This document shows, one piece after another, positions 1 to 9,179 of a DNA stretch of 64,000 nt. Source of the DNA: Saccharofermentans sp. (GTDB lineage: Bacteria; Bacillota; Clostridia; Saccharofermentanales; Saccharofermentanaceae); the NCBI GenBank assembly GCA_024403855.1, contig JAKSRC010000006.1, positions 20,236-84,235 of the forward strand, given 5' to 3'. The position numbers and the translations under genes were made by a program. The notes under the pieces were generated by a model. It made no database searches. It worked only from the letters and a program-made list of their open reading frames with translations, and was not told the origin of the DNA. Position 1 is the first letter of the stretch, and the number at the start of each line of letters is the position of its first letter.

Positions 1-500
1 TTGTAAACTACGCATACAGAATTTGTATCGCTATCGAGATATACGAAGAAGTCGTGTCCCAACATCTCAAGCTGCAAGATTGCGTCTTCTGAAGTCATCG
101 GTCTTAAAGCAAACTGCTTACGCTTTGTAATCTTCTCATCAGCTTCATCGACGATATCAAAGTCTGCTCCACCGTCATCTTCAAGGTAATTTACAATGCC
201 GGGGAAGTCCTTCTTTCTCTTAAGGAACTTTGTCTTCTGTCTTCTGATCTGAGATTCAAGCTTATCGACTGTTCTGTCAACTGCAGTAAGGATATCCTCA
301 TCAACTGCTTCAGCTCTTAAAATCTTTCCATCAAACTTCATGGTAATCTCAACTACCATATCGGCGCCTTCAGGTCTGATACGAACATTGAGTGTTCCTT
401 CATCACCGAAGTACTTGTCAAACTTTGACATCTTGGATGCAATTTTGTCCTCGAGTCTAGAACCGATACGAATTCCGTTGCCCTGTGTAGTGATTTTCAT
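1..500 (-). CDS. hpf: Ribosome hibernation-promoting factor, long form (3' end cut by window edge)
   Basis: Long HPF dimerises 70S ribosomes into inactive 100S particles in stationary phase. Translating the minus strand from the ATG at 500-498 gives about 166 residues without a stop. The N-terminal S30AE/YfiA-like domain (about residues 1-100) has MKITTQGNGI at its start, followed by a Lys/Arg-rich linker. The beginning of the C-terminal dimerisation domain (FALRPMTSEDAILQLEMLGHDFFVY) is also visible, split here only by the window edge. A good ribosome site (GAAGGGAG) precedes the ATG. A TATAAT-like -10 on the minus strand lies at 557-552, with no convincing -35. The gene is single and is followed upstream by 145 bases of non-coding sequence. 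Confidence 0.93.
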   Translation of the reverse strand, partial: MKITTQGNGIRIGSRLEDKIASKMSKFDKYFGDEGTLNVRIRPEGADMVVEITMKFDGKILRAEAVDEDILTAVDRTVDKLESQIRRQKTKFLKRKKDFPGIVNYLEDDGGADFDIVDEADEKITKRKQFALRPMTSEDAILQLEMLGHDFFVYLDSDTNSVCVVY

Positions 501-645
501 AAAATCGCTCCCTTCCGTTTGAAGTTTCAAAGGCTTTGTACCTTTGATTCCATTATAAACGAATAAGGGAGCGATAAATTTGAAATTTTAGATAATTTTG
601 TGTGATTATTCTTTGCACACTGACAGGTTTTCAGATAACTAAGAA

Positions 646-3510
646 TTAACCTACCTTACAACCTGATACAGCGACCTTATTGCCATTGCTGTTATAAATG
701 ACAATAAGATAATAACCCGGCTTGATAGTACCTGTGTAATCAAAGTTGAGTTCGTATCCACTGTCTGCAGGAGTAGCCTTTACCTTACCGGAAGACACTG
801 TAGTAGCAAGTTCTCTCTGTGAGAACATGTTGTCTTCACTGTAGTAATAAGCATATGAGAATTCCTCATCAGTGGAATCAGTAAGTATGTACTTCAAAGT
901 GATGCTGCTTGTATCAGTACTATAAGTACCTGCACCGGTGCTCTTTCCGTTAGGAGAGAACCACTTGGAAGCTGATGTCTTCAAGATAGAAGAAGAATCA
1001 TAAATAGCTACTGCACCTACCATTGAAGTTGCATCAGTAACACCCTTATCGTAGTCACTGTTTCCACCGGCTGAAGTACCGATCTCTGATGCAGGCTTAC
1101 CTTCTCTCAACTGAAGCTTGTAGTTATTGTTGTATACGTCGTAAATATCAAATCCGATATAGCCGATAACATTACGGTAATCTACATTTGAATACTTATA
1201 AAGACTCTTTGCTTCAGTGATTGTAACTGTCTGACCCTTACCAAGAGTCTCATAGTTCAACTTTTTGGAGGATGCTTCATAGTACTCACGAACGAATGCA
1301 ATCTTATCAGTATCAGTAAACTGTCTGCCCTGGTTTGCATCGAACTTATCCTCAAGGATATCAGCATAGTAATATCCGATGATTTCGCCTGACGGGTTGT
1401 CAGAACTTGAAGCAATTACGATATAAGAGGTCTGTCCGTTAATCAAGCATTCTGCACCGAGGAACTTCTTCCACTTACCGTCTTCAGTTACTTCATACTT
1501 GAGGCACTCGCATGTTACGAAACCAAAGTTATTGAAATATACCCAGTTTGTAGGATTCTGGAGAATGATGTAGTTATTGGAGTCTACTGCATACTGGTTA
1601 TCAGAACCCATGTAGTAAATCTTGCTCTTATCGTCAGGGAATACATAAGCAAGTGTTACTTTAACTTCACGGATAGTCTTCCACTCATCTGCAGACAACT
1701 TGATAGCTTCATAGTTGCCCATGTTTACAACCTTAGTGGAGATGTCGTAAACATTACCAGCCTGAATCGAGCCAGCATCATCAGGCTTAACGTACCATGA
1801 GCCAGCCTTGTCTGTCATCTTAAGGATATAAAGCTCCTTACTTACGAACTTATCGTAGAAAGAAACTGTTGTATCGTGATATCCCAAAGTCTTGAATGTA
1901 AGTCTGGCTTCATCGTAGAGCTGAGGATACTGATAAGGTGAATATGTTGTCATACCATGCGCATATGTATAAGAGTTGTTGCTCTCAGTAAATACGCAGT
2001 TACTTACTTCGTTGACTAGCTTACTTGCTGCACTTTCGATATTCTTATCGCCGCAGGTAAGGTACTTACTTGCGAGTGTTGTAAGGTCTACAGAGTCAGT
2101 AGACTTAAAGTTGCCGCATGCTTCTCTCAACTGTACATATTCAGCATAACCATTGCCCTGGAAAACTCTGGAATCCAAAGCAGCGATGAACTTCTCATAT
2201 GCTTCAAGAACTTCATCAATCTTTTTAGTCTCGATTGCTGACATACATGTATCGATAGAGTAGTTTCCTGTAGCATTCTGTGTAGCTTCAATCGTATCCA
2301 TGTAATCTCTTACGAGGAATTCACAATAGTCCTTTGTGGAACCATCGAAGTCAGAACCAATGTAGTTAAAGAAGTTTGTATAGTTGATTCCTACATCGTA
2401 GTAAGCGCTTCCCCATGTAGGGCTCTCAGCTGCAACGATGTAATCTGCATAAGGAGACAAAGCCTTTGCTACTTCCAAAGAACCCATGAGGCATGCATTG
2501 AAAATAACTGATTCAAATTTAATATCAGCCTGTCTGATGGCATCAGCCATCTCGATTTCTGTAAGCTTACCATCGTGGAGCTCATCCTGACCAAAGCCCA
2601 ACGGAACTCCGCCGCCGTGATCCCACAAAACAAGGATATAGCTCTCAGCCGGGAAATTATCCTTTGCAAACTTAACGAAATCTCTAAGTGTGTCCTGCTC
2701 AACCATGCTTACGTCGCCAAGGTTTTCAAGTTCAGTGATATTACCGTTCTTGATAACAAAACGCTGGCAAGCACCGTCCTGCATAAATGTGTTCTTGAAG
2801 TTCTTACAACCACCTGTCTGGAGAACGACATTAACATCGCTTCCGGGCTGAGCTGCAAGCATTTCCTTTACATCAGCGGAAAGGCAAGAACCATTTGATT
2901 CAAGGTCTGTGCCAATAGCATAAACCATAACAGTTCTTGTAGCTGTATCAGGAATAATCTCAGTTTCATCAGTTGTCTCAGTTACTGTAGTCTTCTTTGT
3001 AGGCTTTGTTTCTTTTGGTGTAATGCTCTTTACGATAGCTGCAATACCGATCATCAAACCAACAAGTACAGCGAGACCAGCAGCAGAAAGGCCAATGATG
3101 AGGCCAATCTTGCCACCCTTCTTTTTCTTAGGCTGCTCGGGAGCTGCCTGTGTAACCGGTGCAGGTGTAGGCATAGGTGTGCCAATCGGACCAAAGGCAG
3201 AATCAGTAGTTGCCGGTGCAGGTGCGGGTGCTACAGGGGCACTTACAGGTGCGGGAGCAGGTGCAGGTGCAACAGGTGCTGCACTTACAGGAGCAGGCGC
3301 AGGTGCAGGTGCTACGGGAGCTGCACTTACAGGAGCAGGTGCGGGTGCAGGTGCTACGGGAGCTACACTTACAGGAGCAGGTGCGGGTGCAGGTGCTACC
3401 GGTGCTGCTTCCTGAACGGCCTTCTGCCAGATTGCAGATACATCGTTTCCGCAACCGCCGCAGAATTTCTGATTGTCATTCAGTTCTTTTCCACAATTAG
3501 GACAATGCAT
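646..3510 (-). CDS. Zinc-ribbon, Ala/Pro-repeat, membrane-anchored clostripain-family (C11) cysteine peptidase
   Basis: The protein has 954 residues. An N-terminal zinc ribbon has Cys3, Cys6, Cys17 and Cys20. It is followed by an Ala/Pro linker (about 33-100) made of four 14-residue repeats, a Lys-rich stretch, and one membrane helix (about 135-160). The rest is a large extracytoplasmic part containing a peptidase C11 domain. The domain opens with VMVYAIGTDLES (about 198). The catalytic His is likely in LWDHGGG (about 300) and the catalytic Cys in FNACLMG (about 345). C11 enzymes cleave after basic residues. The topology predicted by the helix is zinc ribbon inside, peptidase outside, which is unusual because clostripains are normally secreted. 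The C-terminal third (about 600-954) is not recognised. The gene stands alone, with 56 bases to the transporter permease gene upstream. Confidence 0.85.
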   Translation of the reverse strand: MHCPNCGKELNDNQKFCGGCGNDVSAIWQKAVQEAAPVAPAPAPAPVSVAPVAPAPAPAPVSAAPVAPAPAPAPVSAAPVAPAPAPAPVSAPVAPAPAPATTDSAFGPIGTPMPTPAPVTQAAPEQPKKKKGGKIGLIIGLSAAGLAVLVGLMIGIAAIVKSITPKETKPTKKTTVTETTDETEIIPDTATRTVMVYAIGTDLESNGSCLSADVKEMLAAQPGSDVNVVLQTGGCKNFKNTFMQDGACQRFVIKNGNITELENLGDVSMVEQDTLRDFVKFAKDNFPAESYILVLWDHGGGVPLGFGQDELHDGKLTEIEMADAIRQADIKFESVIFNACLMGSLEVAKALSPYADYIVAAESPTWGSAYYDVGINYTNFFNYIGSDFDGSTKDYCEFLVRDYMDTIEATQNATGNYSIDTCMSAIETKKIDEVLEAYEKFIAALDSRVFQGNGYAEYVQLREACGNFKSTDSVDLTTLASKYLTCGDKNIESAASKLVNEVSNCVFTESNNSYTYAHGMTTYSPYQYPQLYDEARLTFKTLGYHDTTVSFYDKFVSKELYILKMTDKAGSWYVKPDDAGSIQAGNVYDISTKVVNMGNYEAIKLSADEWKTIREVKVTLAYVFPDDKSKIYYMGSDNQYAVDSNNYIILQNPTNWVYFNNFGFVTCECLKYEVTEDGKWKKFLGAECLINGQTSYIVIASSSDNPSGEIIGYYYADILEDKFDANQGRQFTDTDKIAFVREYYEASSKKLNYETLGKGQTVTITEAKSLYKYSNVDYRNVIGYIGFDIYDVYNNNYKLQLREGKPASEIGTSAGGNSDYDKGVTDATSMVGAVAIYDSSSILKTSASKWFSPNGKSTGAGTYSTDTSSITLKYILTDSTDEEFSYAYYYSEDNMFSQRELATTVSSGKVKATPADSGYELNFDYTGTIKPGYYLIVIYNSNGNKVAVSGCKVG
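3241..3408. repeat. Four 42-bp tandem repeats inside the C11 peptidase gene
   Basis: The block ACTTACAGG recurs at 3241, 3283, 3325 and 3367, exactly 42 bp apart. Each unit encodes 14 residues of an Ala/Pro-rich linker on the minus strand. Copies differ at a few third positions, so slippage or recombination could change copy number in frame. Confidence 0.9.
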
Positions 3511-3566
3511 TTCTTTACCTCTTTTCTAAAGTTTCCTATTTAATCCTTATAGTGTATTGACTTAAG

Positions 3567-4559
3567 TTATCTGTCTTCTCGATAGTAATTGCGTCCGATA
3601 GCCTGAGGTTCTCCGCTCTTTTTCTTTGAAGAGAGCGAGCTGGTAATGAGAACTATAAGCGTAATGATGAACGGCAATGCCGAGAAGAAATGTGAAGGGA
3701 TCTTGTTGAGCCAACCAAGGGCATTAGGGAATGTATATGCGAGTGCGGCATTCTGAACACGAAGTGTGTTGAAGAAACCGAAGACGAGTGTTCCCAAAAG
3801 CGCCTTTGCAGGACTCCAGTTAGCAAAAATAACGAGTGCAATTGAAATCCATCCGTAGCCGTTGATCCAGCAGTTGGAGCCTTCAAAAGAACCACCAAGG
3901 TTAAGTCCCATGTAAAGTCCACCGATTCCCATGATTCCAGAACCTACAATGATGTGAGCATACTTATAGAGAGTAATATTTACACCGAGAGAATCGGCAG
4001 CGCCAGGATTCTCACCAATTGCTCTGAGCTTCAAGCCGGGTACTGTCTTATTAAAGTAAAGCCACATGAGAATTGCGATTACTATACCAAGGTATACCAG
4101 GATACCATGAGAGAACAAAGCAGTTCCGATGAAAGGAATCTTTGAAAGACCGGGAATAGCAATAGGCTGTGACTGCAAATCCAGATTTGTTCCGGAAAGT
4201 CTAGGCCAGCCACCGGCACTGTTTGATACAGCGTTACCGATAAAGTAATAGAAAGCTACACCGAATGTTGTAATTGTAAGACCGGTAACGTTCTGATTCG
4301 CCTGCAGGGTTACTGTAAGGAATGAGAACAGAAGTCCTACAAGTCCGGAAGCCAGGAAGCTTACAAGAACAGCAACAAAAAGATTGTCAGCCTTTGCTCC
4401 GGCAAGATAACCTGCTACCGCACCTATGGCCATGATGCCTTCAACACCCAAGTTCAGGGAGCCTGACTTTTCTGTCATGATCTCACCGGTTGTGCCATAA
4501 AGGAGCGGGATGTTATATACGATTATGTTGAAGAGGAATAAGGTGATTACGTCAAGCAT
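3567..4559 (-). CDS. Nucleoside ABC transporter permease (NupQ/YufQ type)
   Basis: This 330-residue hydrophobic protein has about eight to nine membrane helices and belongs to the BPD_transp_2 permease family used by branched-chain amino acid, ribose and nucleoside importers. The motifs GTTGEIMTEKSGSLNLGVEG near residue 22 and LRAIGENPGAADSLGVN near residue 180 are typical of the second permease of BmpA-dependent purine nucleoside importers. Its start overlaps the end of the first permease gene by 8 bases, so the two are translationally coupled. It is the last gene of the xpt-bmpA-nupO-nupP-nupQ set. No clear terminator hairpin is seen before the C11 peptidase gene. Confidence 0.88.
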   Translation of the reverse strand: MLDVITLFLFNIIVYNIPLLYGTTGEIMTEKSGSLNLGVEGIMAIGAVAGYLAGAKADNLFVAVLVSFLASGLVGLLFSFLTVTLQANQNVTGLTITTFGVAFYYFIGNAVSNSAGGWPRLSGTNLDLQSQPIAIPGLSKIPFIGTALFSHGILVYLGIVIAILMWLYFNKTVPGLKLRAIGENPGAADSLGVNITLYKYAHIIVGSGIMGIGGLYMGLNLGGSFEGSNCWINGYGWISIALVIFANWSPAKALLGTLVFGFFNTLRVQNAALAYTFPNALGWLNKIPSHFFSALPFIITLIVLITSSLSSKKKSGEPQAIGRNYYREDR

Positions 4560-5655
4560 TCTTAGCTTCCTCCTTCTTTACGATTTTGAAGTTTGCAGCA
4601 AAGTCAGCAACAAGGACAGAGAAAAGGATTATTCCCTGTAAGAGATCAGCGAAGTTACTGTCAATTGCCGGATACTGTGTAGCTGCAGCCTGACATCCAT
4701 ACTGAAGAACAGAGATAAGGATTGATGTTACAAGAACTGCCGGAACACTCAATTTACTGAGCCATGCAACGATGATGCCCGTCCAACCTACATTGTTTGT
4801 AATTGTATCGGAGATAGTACCTGCAGCAGATACTGTAAGAGCTGCAGCAAGACCGATAAGAGCAGATGAGATAAACATCGTTCTTAATACGATCTTTCCA
4901 ACGCTCATGCCGGCATATTTAGCGGTGGCACTGCTGTCACCTACTACGGAAATCTCATAACCATGCTTAGTATACTTAAGGTAAATATAAACAATTACAG
5001 CAATAACCAAAGAGATGATTACAGACCAGAGAAGCTTGAACTGTCCGAAAGGAATTCCTGTCATTACAGCTGATTCAGGGAATGTACCGAATTTGGGTCT
5101 CTCGGAGTCAGCTCTAAGGAAAAAGTTCCAGTCACCCTTTGTCTCACCGATATATCTGATGACATATAGCATAATGTAGTTGATCATCAATGTCATAAGT
5201 GTCTCGTTTGTATTGAACTTAACCTTCAATGCAGCAATCGCAACACCGATTATTCCGCTTGAAATCATAGCAGCAAGGCACATAAGCAATACTGTTACGA
5301 AATTCGGCATTCCGTCACTGTTAAAAGCGATTATTGAAGCGACGATGGCACCGATCAGGAACTCACCCTCACCTCCGATATTCCAGAAACGCATCTTGAA
5401 CGAAAGGCTCAATGCGAGTGAAGTTATAAGGAGCGGAACGAAAATCTTGAGGAAACCTTCAACACTCTTATAGCCGTATCTGTTACCTACAAGACCAATC
5501 GTGAACATCTTTCCGTAGTAATCCAAAGGATTGATTCCCAGGATTGCAAGGATGATGGCACCGATAATAAGTGATACCAGTATTCCGATCGCATAAAAGA
5601 GAAGTGTTCTTTTAAGCTGTACATCAGTTCTTCTGATCAGATGATACTTCTTCAT
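4552..5655 (-). CDS. Nucleoside ABC transporter permease (NupP/YufP type)
   Basis: The protein has 367 residues. A cytoplasmic basic N-terminus is followed by a helix at about 17-40, then about eight more helices. The cytoplasmic loop has SFKMRFWNIGGEGEF (about 85) and YEISVVGDSSATAKYAGM (about 232), both characteristic of the first permease of purine-nucleoside importers with a BmpA lipoprotein. Its ATG shares one base with the stop of the ATPase gene (TGATG) and its end overlaps the next permease by 8 bases. Together the two permeases form the heterodimeric membrane channel. Confidence 0.88.
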   Translation of the reverse strand: MKKYHLIRRTDVQLKRTLLFYAIGILVSLIIGAIILAILGINPLDYYGKMFTIGLVGNRYGYKSVEGFLKIFVPLLITSLALSLSFKMRFWNIGGEGEFLIGAIVASIIAFNSDGMPNFVTVLLMCLAAMISSGIIGVAIAALKVKFNTNETLMTLMINYIMLYVIRYIGETKGDWNFFLRADSERPKFGTFPESAVMTGIPFGQFKLLWSVIISLVIAVIVYIYLKYTKHGYEISVVGDSSATAKYAGMSVGKIVLRTMFISSALIGLAAALTVSAAGTISDTITNNVGWTGIIVAWLSKLSVPAVLVTSILISVLQYGCQAAATQYPAIDSNFADLLQGIILFSVLVADFAANFKIVKKEEAKNA

Positions 5656-7229
5656 CAGGCCTTGACCTCCTCATCTGTAAAAGCTGAATCTTTAGCGATA
5701 CCGGCAGTCTTACCGTCTTTATTTACAATATTCTTTGCGCCCGTCATCATAAGACCCAATTCTTCTTTTGTTGTGTGATCACTGTTAACTACGCCCTGAA
5801 GCTTGCCATGGCAGATAACCATTATCTTGTCACAGAGTTCAAGCATAACATCAAGGTCCTCGCCGACGAATAAGATACCAACGCCCTTTTTCTTCTGCTC
5901 ATTGAGGATGTTATAAATCGTATAGGATGAATTGATATCCAGACCTCTTACCGGATAAGCTGTTACAAGAACATTCGGACCAGCCTTTATCTCACGTCCA
6001 AGCAAGACCTTCTGGACATTACCACCGGAAAGGCGTCTAACCGGAGTCTCTGTAGAAGGTGTAACTACTTCAAGCTGGTCTATTACTTTCTGAGCCTCTT
6101 CACGACCGGACTTACGGTCAACAAAAATGCCCTTTGAATCGTTGTAATTCTTGAGGATCATGTTGTCTGTGATGGAAAGTGACGGAGCAAGACCCATGCC
6201 GAGACGGTCCTCAGGAATGAAGCTCATCGAAATACCGTGATCGAGAATCTTCTTAGGAGACATTCCTACGATACTCTCACCTTCGTGAATCATCTGGCCT
6301 TCTTCAATTTTACGAAGACCTGCAATTGCTTCGCAAAGTTCCTTCTGGCCGGAACCTGCAATTCCAGCAACACCTAACATCTCTCCGCCTCTTATGTAGA
6401 AATTGATGTGGTCAACTGCAATTGCACCTTCATCATTCTTTACTGTGAGATCTCTGATCTCGAGGAGAGGCTGTGTCTTTTCCATAATAGGACGATCGAT
6501 ATTCAAATCGACCTTATGTCCTACCATAAGCTCGGTGAGTGCCTTCTCATTGGTATCTTTAGTAACGACGGTATCAATATATTCACCGTGTCTCAAAACA
6601 GCAACTCTGTCAGAAATTGCCATTACTTCATTGAGTTTATGAGTGATGATGATTACTGAATGACCATCCTCCTTCATTTTACGAAGGACAGCGAAAAGAG
6701 TGTCAATCTCCTGAACTGTAAGAACCGCAGTAGGCTCATCCAGGATGATGATCTTTGCTCCATAGCAAAGGACTTTAAGTATTTCCAATGTCTGCTTTTC
6801 AGAGACAGACATGTTGGCAACAACCTTATCTAAATCTATATCAAAGCCGAACTTTGCGGCTGTATTTTCAATTTTTTTGCGGACGTCAGCACCATGAATA
6901 AAACGTCCTGCTCCCCTCATTCCGATACGGATATTCTCAAGCGCCGTAAAACGCTCGACCAGCTTGAAGTGCTGGTGAACCATTCCTATTCCCAATTTAC
7001 CTGAATCTTCAGGTGAATTAATCTCGACTTTCTTGCCGTCGATAAAAATAGAACCGCTGTCGGGCATATAAATACCCGACAGCATGTTCATAAGTGTAGT
7101 TTTTCCTGATCCGTTCTCGCCCAGGAGAGCCAATATCTCTCCTTTGGCAAGACCTAAATTGATGTTTTTATTGGCCGCCACGGGGCCGAAGCTTTTAGAT
7201 ATTCCCTTTAGCTCTATGGCATATTCCAT
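5655..7229 (-). CDS. Nucleoside ABC transporter ATP-binding protein with two ABC domains (NupO/YufO type)
   Basis: A tandem ATPase of 524 residues. The first domain has Walker A GENGSGKTT (about 36) and Walker B IIILDEPTAVLT (about 158), with a degenerate signature (SVSEKQ). The second domain has a degenerate Walker A (GIAGSGQKE, about 287), signature LSGGNVQK (about 395) and a Walker B region altered to VTAYPVRGLD. This asymmetry is normal for the sugar/nucleoside family. I chose the ATG at 7229 (MEYAIELKGI) because GAGGTG sits five bases upstream; the longer frame starts 12 bases earlier with no site. It energises uptake of the nucleoside bound by the BmpA protein. Confidence 0.9.
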   Translation of the reverse strand: MEYAIELKGISKSFGPVAANKNINLGLAKGEILALLGENGSGKTTLMNMLSGIYMPDSGSIFIDGKKVEINSPEDSGKLGIGMVHQHFKLVERFTALENIRIGMRGAGRFIHGADVRKKIENTAAKFGFDIDLDKVVANMSVSEKQTLEILKVLCYGAKIIILDEPTAVLTVQEIDTLFAVLRKMKEDGHSVIIITHKLNEVMAISDRVAVLRHGEYIDTVVTKDTNEKALTELMVGHKVDLNIDRPIMEKTQPLLEIRDLTVKNDEGAIAVDHINFYIRGGEMLGVAGIAGSGQKELCEAIAGLRKIEEGQMIHEGESIVGMSPKKILDHGISMSFIPEDRLGMGLAPSLSITDNMILKNYNDSKGIFVDRKSGREEAQKVIDQLEVVTPSTETPVRRLSGGNVQKVLLGREIKAGPNVLVTAYPVRGLDINSSYTIYNILNEQKKKGVGILFVGEDLDVMLELCDKIMVICHGKLQGVVNSDHTTKEELGLMMTGAKNIVNKDGKTAGIAKDSAFTDEEVKA

Positions 7230-7263
7230 AAAACACCTCACAATAAAACTATTTTTCTAGTTA

Positions 7264-8460
7264 TCAGTTAACCTGAGTAACACCTTCTACATAGTAGTTC
7301 ATAGAACCAGTGATAACGCCATCTTCAACAGAAGGGCCACCAGCTGCTACGATCTCTGTACCGTCATTTGTAACAAGAGCTGCATCAGTCTTAGCTACTG
7401 CAACAGAACCTGCAGCACCGGAGAATGAAAGCTTAACGCCGGAGAATACATCCCACTCACCGGAAGTCATCATCTTCTTAGCGATGTCGATAGCTTCCTT
7501 TGTCTCAGCTGTGCAGTTTGCAGAAATAGCAGAAACGTCAACCAAGCCGGAGTTAAGACCTTCGTAGTAGTTGCCAACCTTTGTCATGAAGTTTGCAGGA
7601 TCTTCCATAGCAGCCTTCATAGCTGTTGCATAGTAAGCATCCCAGTTCCAGATAGGAGCTGTGAGGTGAGCTGCAGGAGCTTCAGCAGTCATATCAGAGT
7701 TGTATCCGCAACCGAAAACACCCTTTTCGTTTGCAACGATCTGAGGCTGAGCAGAGTCACAGTGCTGAGCGATTACGCAGCAACCATATGTGTCGATAAG
7801 TGTCTCAGCTGCCTGTCTCTCGAGCTGCTGATCACCCCATGTGGAGATCTCATATACATTAACCTTAGCTTCAGGGTTAACAGACAAAGCACCGAGAGTG
7901 AAACCGTTAATACCTGAACATGTTTCAGCATACTCTGTACCCCAAGCAGAAACATAACCGATATTGTTGTTTCCTACTTCGAGTGACTTGTATCCTGCAG
8001 CGATACCAGCGAGGTAACGAGCCTGATAAATTCTGCCGAAATAGTTGTTGAAGTTCTTGTCATTGGAAAGATATCCAGTAGCGTGTGAGAAGATGATGTC
8101 CGGATATTCCTTAGCCTTCTCATCCATAGCTGTGATATAGCCGAAGCTGATACCGAAAATGATGTTGCAACCATTACCAGCGAGCTGGTCGATTGCCTGC
8201 TTAACCTTCTCGTCATCCTCAGCAACGTTGTCAACGATAAAGAGATCCTTAGCGGGATCAAGACCAACCTTCTTCATACCCTCTGTGATACCCTTGTGAT
8301 GAGCATAGGTATAACCAGATGTATCATTCTGGCTGTTGATGTAGATTGCACCTACCTTGAAGCTGGACTTCTCCTGCTTTGCAGAATTACAGCCTGCGAG
8401 TGCGAAGACTGATGTAACTGCAAGTGCAGCAGTAACCAACATCGAAATGAGTTTTTTCAT
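7264..8460 (-). CDS. BmpA-family nucleoside-binding lipoprotein
   Basis: The protein has 398 residues. A lipoprotein signal peptide ends in a lipobox LAGC with the lipidated Cys at about 24. The mature part has the BMP/PnrA fold, with VGAIYINSQNDTSGYTYAHH at its start and a hinge region typical of purine-nucleoside receptors (GYVSAWGTEYAETCSGINGFTLG is in the correct place, here cited only for recognition). The ATG at 8460 is preceded by GGAGGC with 5-base spacing, so the 11 extra residues of the longest frame are unlikely. It lies between xpt and the transporter ATPase, so it is the extracellular receptor of the same importer. Confidence 0.9.
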   Translation of the reverse strand: MKKLISMLVTAALAVTSVFALAGCNSAKQEKSSFKVGAIYINSQNDTSGYTYAHHKGITEGMKKVGLDPAKDLFIVDNVAEDDEKVKQAIDQLAGNGCNIIFGISFGYITAMDEKAKEYPDIIFSHATGYLSNDKNFNNYFGRIYQARYLAGIAAGYKSLEVGNNNIGYVSAWGTEYAETCSGINGFTLGALSVNPEAKVNVYEISTWGDQQLERQAAETLIDTYGCCVIAQHCDSAQPQIVANEKGVFGCGYNSDMTAEAPAAHLTAPIWNWDAYYATAMKAAMEDPANFMTKVGNYYEGLNSGLVDVSAISANCTAETKEAIDIAKKMMTSGEWDVFSGVKLSFSGAAGSVAVAKTDAALVTNDGTEIVAAGGPSVEDGVITGSMNYYVEGVTQVN

Positions 8461-8525
8461 AAACTGCCTCCGTTCAAAAATGTTATATGCCAAAGAATTG
8501 CATATCGTAAGTAATTGAATTCAGA

Positions 8526-9101
8526 TTATTGAGGTCTGAATACCACAGAGTCATCGGTCATTTTGTCGATAATCGCCAAAGACTCTACCTTTATTCCTTT
8601 TGCTCTCAAAGCGTCACCACCCCCCTGGTAACCCTTCTCAATCGCAATAGCACAACCTGCAAGCTTTGCACCTGCCTGGCCTGTGATATCAATCAAGCCG
8701 TTAAGAGCATTTCCCATAGCAAGGAAATCATCAACAATGAGGATATTATCATCACTCTTGATGTAATCTCCTGATACCATGATGTCGTAGGTCTGCTGGT
8801 GAGTATAAGAGAAAACCTTGGATGTCAGGATATTACCTGCAAGATTGCTGCTCTTATGCTTCTTGGCAAATACCAAAGGAACTCCAATAGCAACTGCAGC
8901 GGCATAAGCCATAGCGATGCCTGAAGATTCGATGGTTAAGACCTTTGTAACATTGTTATCAGCGAAAAGACGGGCAATTTCTTCGCCCATTTCCTTGAGG
9001 AGAGTTGTATCAATCTGCTGATTCAGAAAACTGCCTACTTTGAGAACTTCACCCGGCAGAACCTGACCTTCAGTGAGGATCTTTTGTTCTAACGCTAAGA
9101 T
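8526..9101 (-). CDS. xpt: Xanthine phosphoribosyltransferase, probable non-canonical AUC start
   Basis: Xpt converts xanthine and PRPP to XMP. The sequence EQKILTEGQVLPGEVLKVGSFLNQQID is family-typical (given only as a recognisable N-terminus), and the PRPP loop ILIVDDFLAMGNA lies near residue 125. Family members begin MEALxxKI; here the aligned residues are I-L-A-L-E-Q-K, with ATC at 9101-9099 in the place of Met. A strong site (AGGAGG) is centred eight bases before that ATC. No in-frame ATG exists after the promoter at 9179-9151; the only upstream start (TTG, 9185) is inside the promoter. A GTG at 9110-9108 directly abuts the ribosome site and is too close. From ATC the protein has 191 residues, near the usual 190-195. 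It heads the nucleoside uptake operon. Confidence 0.85.
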   Translation of the reverse strand: MLALEQKILTEGQVLPGEVLKVGSFLNQQIDTTLLKEMGEEIARLFADNNVTKVLTIESSGIAMAYAAAVAIGVPLVFAKKHKSSNLAGNILTSKVFSYTHQQTYDIMVSGDYIKSDDNILIVDDFLAMGNALNGLIDITGQAGAKLAGCAIAIEKGYQGGGDALRAKGIKVESLAIIDKMTDDSVVFRPQ

Positions 9102-9150
9102 AAGAACCACCTCCTTAACGGATTTGCATACGGAATAAAAAACATCTTTA

Positions 9151-9179
9151 ATATTATTATTATTACAAAAGTGTGTCAA
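9151..9179 (-). promoter_or_regulatory. Sigma-A type promoter of the xpt-nucleoside uptake operon
   Basis: The minus strand has a perfect -35 TTGACA at 9179-9174, a 17-base spacer and -10 TAATAT at 9156-9151. Transcription would begin near 9145-9143, leaving a leader of only about 43 bases, too short for a purine riboswitch. Confidence 0.85.

Noticed and set aside
3241..3408. Possible CRISPR-like direct repeats
   Set aside because: Repeats are contiguous, have no spacers and encode an in-frame linker.
3023..3500. Several long open frames on both strands over the Ala/Pro repeats
   Set aside because: They come from low-complexity repeat DNA in other frames of the C11 gene and have no ribosome sites or family features.
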